Shown here: positions 62,562 through 64,000 of the stretch, one piece after another
How positions within the stretch are numbered: the first letter of the stretch is position 1
Layout: every line of letters begins with the position of its first letter
Notes under the pieces: generated by a model
What the model was told of the DNA's origin: nothing
The model's database searches: none
The model's input: the letters and a program-made list of their open reading frames with translations, nothing else
Position numbers and translations under genes: made by a program
Assembly: GCA_963719275.1 (NCBI GenBank)
Contig: CAVRBT010000008.1
Span: 171,948-235,947, forward strand
DNA from: AC-32 sp963719275
Lineage (GTDB): Bacteria > Actinomycetota > Thermoleophilia > Gaiellales > Gaiellaceae
Length of the DNA: 64,000 bases
Direction: 5' to 3'

Positions 62562-63010
62562 CGTTCTGTCGGCTGCCGCTTGCCACCCGGCTCACGCCTT
62601 CAGGCTGGTGCGCCTTAGCGCCTGGCGCGTTCAACTCGCCGCCCGGCCCACCGCTTGCATTGCGCAAGGGCCGCTTGCGGAGCCAGGTTGCCGATCGCTA
62701 ACTCTAGGTCTTGGTGGGACGTAGCCAGGTCAGCCGCTGCGCAGCGCTGACGCATTAGCACCCTGTTAGAACGATCAAGCAAGTTGGATCCTCCATGGAG
62801 GGCCAAGCCATAAGCGGATGACCCGCGCGAGGGGTCGTACGAGGTGTGGCAGGGCGACGATGCGGGGCGTGAAGCGTGTCCCATCGCTGGCTGTGCGGCC
62901 AAGACAGCCCGGCGCCAGAACAAGGATCGGGAGAGATGACCTCCCTCCGTCGGTTTCGGCGAACGTGCACGATTGGGAGGTGGGACCGACGCGGATGCGG
63001 AGGTGAGAGC
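62562..63010. other. Intergenic stretch
   Basis: No supported gene was found. The GGAGGTGAGAGC before 63011 is the ribosome-binding site of the next gene. Confidence 0.35.
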
Positions 63011-63259
63011 ATGGAGGTGCCCGAGGACTGGGCCGAAATCGAAGGCGCGCTAGAGCGCGAGTTCCGCTTCAAAGACTTCTCGGCGGCGATCAACTTCGTC
63101 AACCGTCTGGCCGAGGTCGCCGAGACAGAGCATCATCATCCCGACATCTCGATCCACTGGAACCGGGTCGTCGTGCGCTGGTGGACGCAAGCGGCGCAGG
63201 CGATCACCGACCGTGACGCCGAGCTGGCCGCGCAGACAGACGGGCTCGCTAAAGGCTGA
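63011..63259 (+). CDS. phhB: Pterin-4a-carbinolamine dehydratase
   Basis: ATG 63011 has GGAGGTGAGAGC upstream. The 82-aa product (REFRFKDFSAAINFVNRLAE, TEHHHPDISIHWNRVVVRWW) carries the family motif with the paired histidines of the active site. It dehydrates 4a-hydroxy-tetrahydropterin. No aromatic hydroxylase is nearby, so the partner is unknown. Confidence 0.85.
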   Translation: MEVPEDWAEIEGALEREFRFKDFSAAINFVNRLAEVAETEHHHPDISIHWNRVVVRWWTQAAQAITDRDAELAAQTDGLAKG

Positions 63260-63276
63260 TGGGCACGCCTAGCAGA

Positions 63277-63468
63277 CGCGAGAAGTACTGGCCCAACGGG
63301 GCATAGCCTTCGCCCCACATCACGGCGGCGGCTACCGAGTCGCAGTGGCGTGCGACGGGATGGTCCATGAACGGCATCCCCGTTGTGGCTCCCCGGGAAA
63401 CGGCCAGTTTGCAGGGGAAAAGGTCTGGGGATCCGTGAATCCGTCCCTTTCGGCAGCGATTGGCTCGT
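63277..63468. repeat. Dispersed structured repeat, copy E
   Basis: It runs from CGCGAGAAGTACTGGCCCAA to CGTCCCTTTCGGCAGCGATT. Its hairpin GTCGCA-GTGGCG-TGCGAC (63339-63356) differs on both arms from the other copies yet still pairs. Confidence 0.75.
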
Positions 63469-63716
63469 TTGCCTCGAGCTCGAGCCTACTACGAGCGTGC
63501 TCGCGAAGCGCCTCGGATGAGCTCGGTGACGAACTAGAGCGGCTGAACGACTAGCAAGGCCGGAAACGTTCTGCGGTCGGTGAGCTCGAGCCCAAGTAGA
63601 AGGGGGCGAACGGCGAGTTGCTCTGGGCAGCCAGCTTTGGCGCGATCTGCGGCACTTGCAGGCAAGCGCGGCCGGTGGGATACCTTGTTCTGGTGTGCGA
63701 AGTTTAGGAGGCCGCC

Positions 63717-63911
63717 ATGCTCATTACTGCCATCGCTCCTAGTGGAACCGAACTGCAGCAGATCGAACTCGGAGACAACGTCGTCCTCTGTCTCCCGGTA
63801 CTAGTCTACGAGCGGGCCGGCGAAGGGCTAGTACAAGGCGAACCCCGAGAGCTCGCAGTTCCCCTTGAACTACTCGGCCTGAGCGATCCACGCCCGCCCG
63901 CCCACGCTTGA
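63717..63911 (+). CDS. Hypothetical protein, 64 aa
   Basis: ATG 63717 has AGGAGG 6 bases upstream. The product (LITAIAPSGTELQQIELGDN, PRELAVPLELLGLSDP) is a small beta-rich protein with no known motif. Confidence 0.5.
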   Translation: MLITAIAPSGTELQQIELGDNVVLCLPVLVYERAGEGLVQGEPRELAVPLELLGLSDPRPPAHA

Positions 63912-64000
63912 CGGTCGACAGCCTGCCGGGCGAGCAGCCCTTTTGCCGACGCAGCACGAAGTCATTCGTTAGTCATGCCCTAGGATCGCTGCGGTGCAGT

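Noticed and set aside
50515..63468. The repeat family as integron attC sites
   Set aside because: No RYYYAAC/GTTRRRY core pair was found, the units are longer than most attC, and no integron integrase is present; only phage-type integrase tails.
1..64000. CRISPR array or rRNA genes
   Set aside because: No regularly spaced short direct repeats and no rRNA-like conserved segments were found.

Overview
The window is GC-rich DNA, dense in genes on both strands and rich in GTG starts and short start/stop overlaps. It looks like an actinobacterial chromosome. Cyclase-AAA-TPR paralogs, a cobalamin-dependent ribonucleotide reductase, MMPL, ScyD/E-like and LytR_C proteins together suggest class Thermoleophilia (Gaiellales or Solirubrobacterales), but this taxonomic call is inference only.

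Layout. (1) 1-2.7 kb: remnants of polymorphic toxin/immunity cassettes, cut off by the window start and by an IS110-family element (about 2.7-4.05 kb). (2) 4.07-6.7 kb: a decayed left-hand element with a frameshifted HTH/nucleotidyltransferase, an excisionase remnant and a tyrosine integrase. (3) 6.55-15.9 kb: a compact integrative element of about 9.35 kb inserted in the 3' end of a tRNA-Thr(CGT) gene. It is bounded by a 44-bp direct repeat and carries integrase, excisionase, a primase/helicase module (frameshifted) and small phage-like genes, with no capsid or conjugation genes. It appears to sit in tandem with the left-hand element. (4) 15.9-50.4 kb: mostly core chromosome. It holds a Fe-S-type regulator with a nitrite-reductase-like copper protein, aldo/keto reductase, holB-tmk, an epimerase, LytR_C and cytochrome c proteins, an XRE-TPR regulator divergent from a 27-aa exported peptide, a methyltransferase, O-antigen ligase, a Rieske/SoxR locus, MMPL, two cyclase-AAA-TPR giants, a sigma factor, epoxide hydrolase and nrdJ. 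(5) 50.4-64 kb: an accessory island of small orphan genes and gene remnants, punctuated by five copies of a structured intergenic repeat of about 180-195 bp.

How genes work together. tmk and holB overlap and serve DNA replication. SoxR faces the Rieske operon, with a SoxR-box-like palindrome between them. The Fe-S-type regulator faces the copper oxidase. The XRE-TPR regulator and the 27-aa signal-peptide-like ORF have the layout of a peptide quorum-sensing pair and are the strongest candidate for an undescribed system. The dispersed repeat family and a possible bridge RNA upstream of the IS110 transposase come next.

Caution. Many accessory genes carry single-base frameshifts, and so does the C-terminus of nrdJ. 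From one sequence I cannot separate real decay from sequencing indels. All domain calls come from reading motifs, not from searches.
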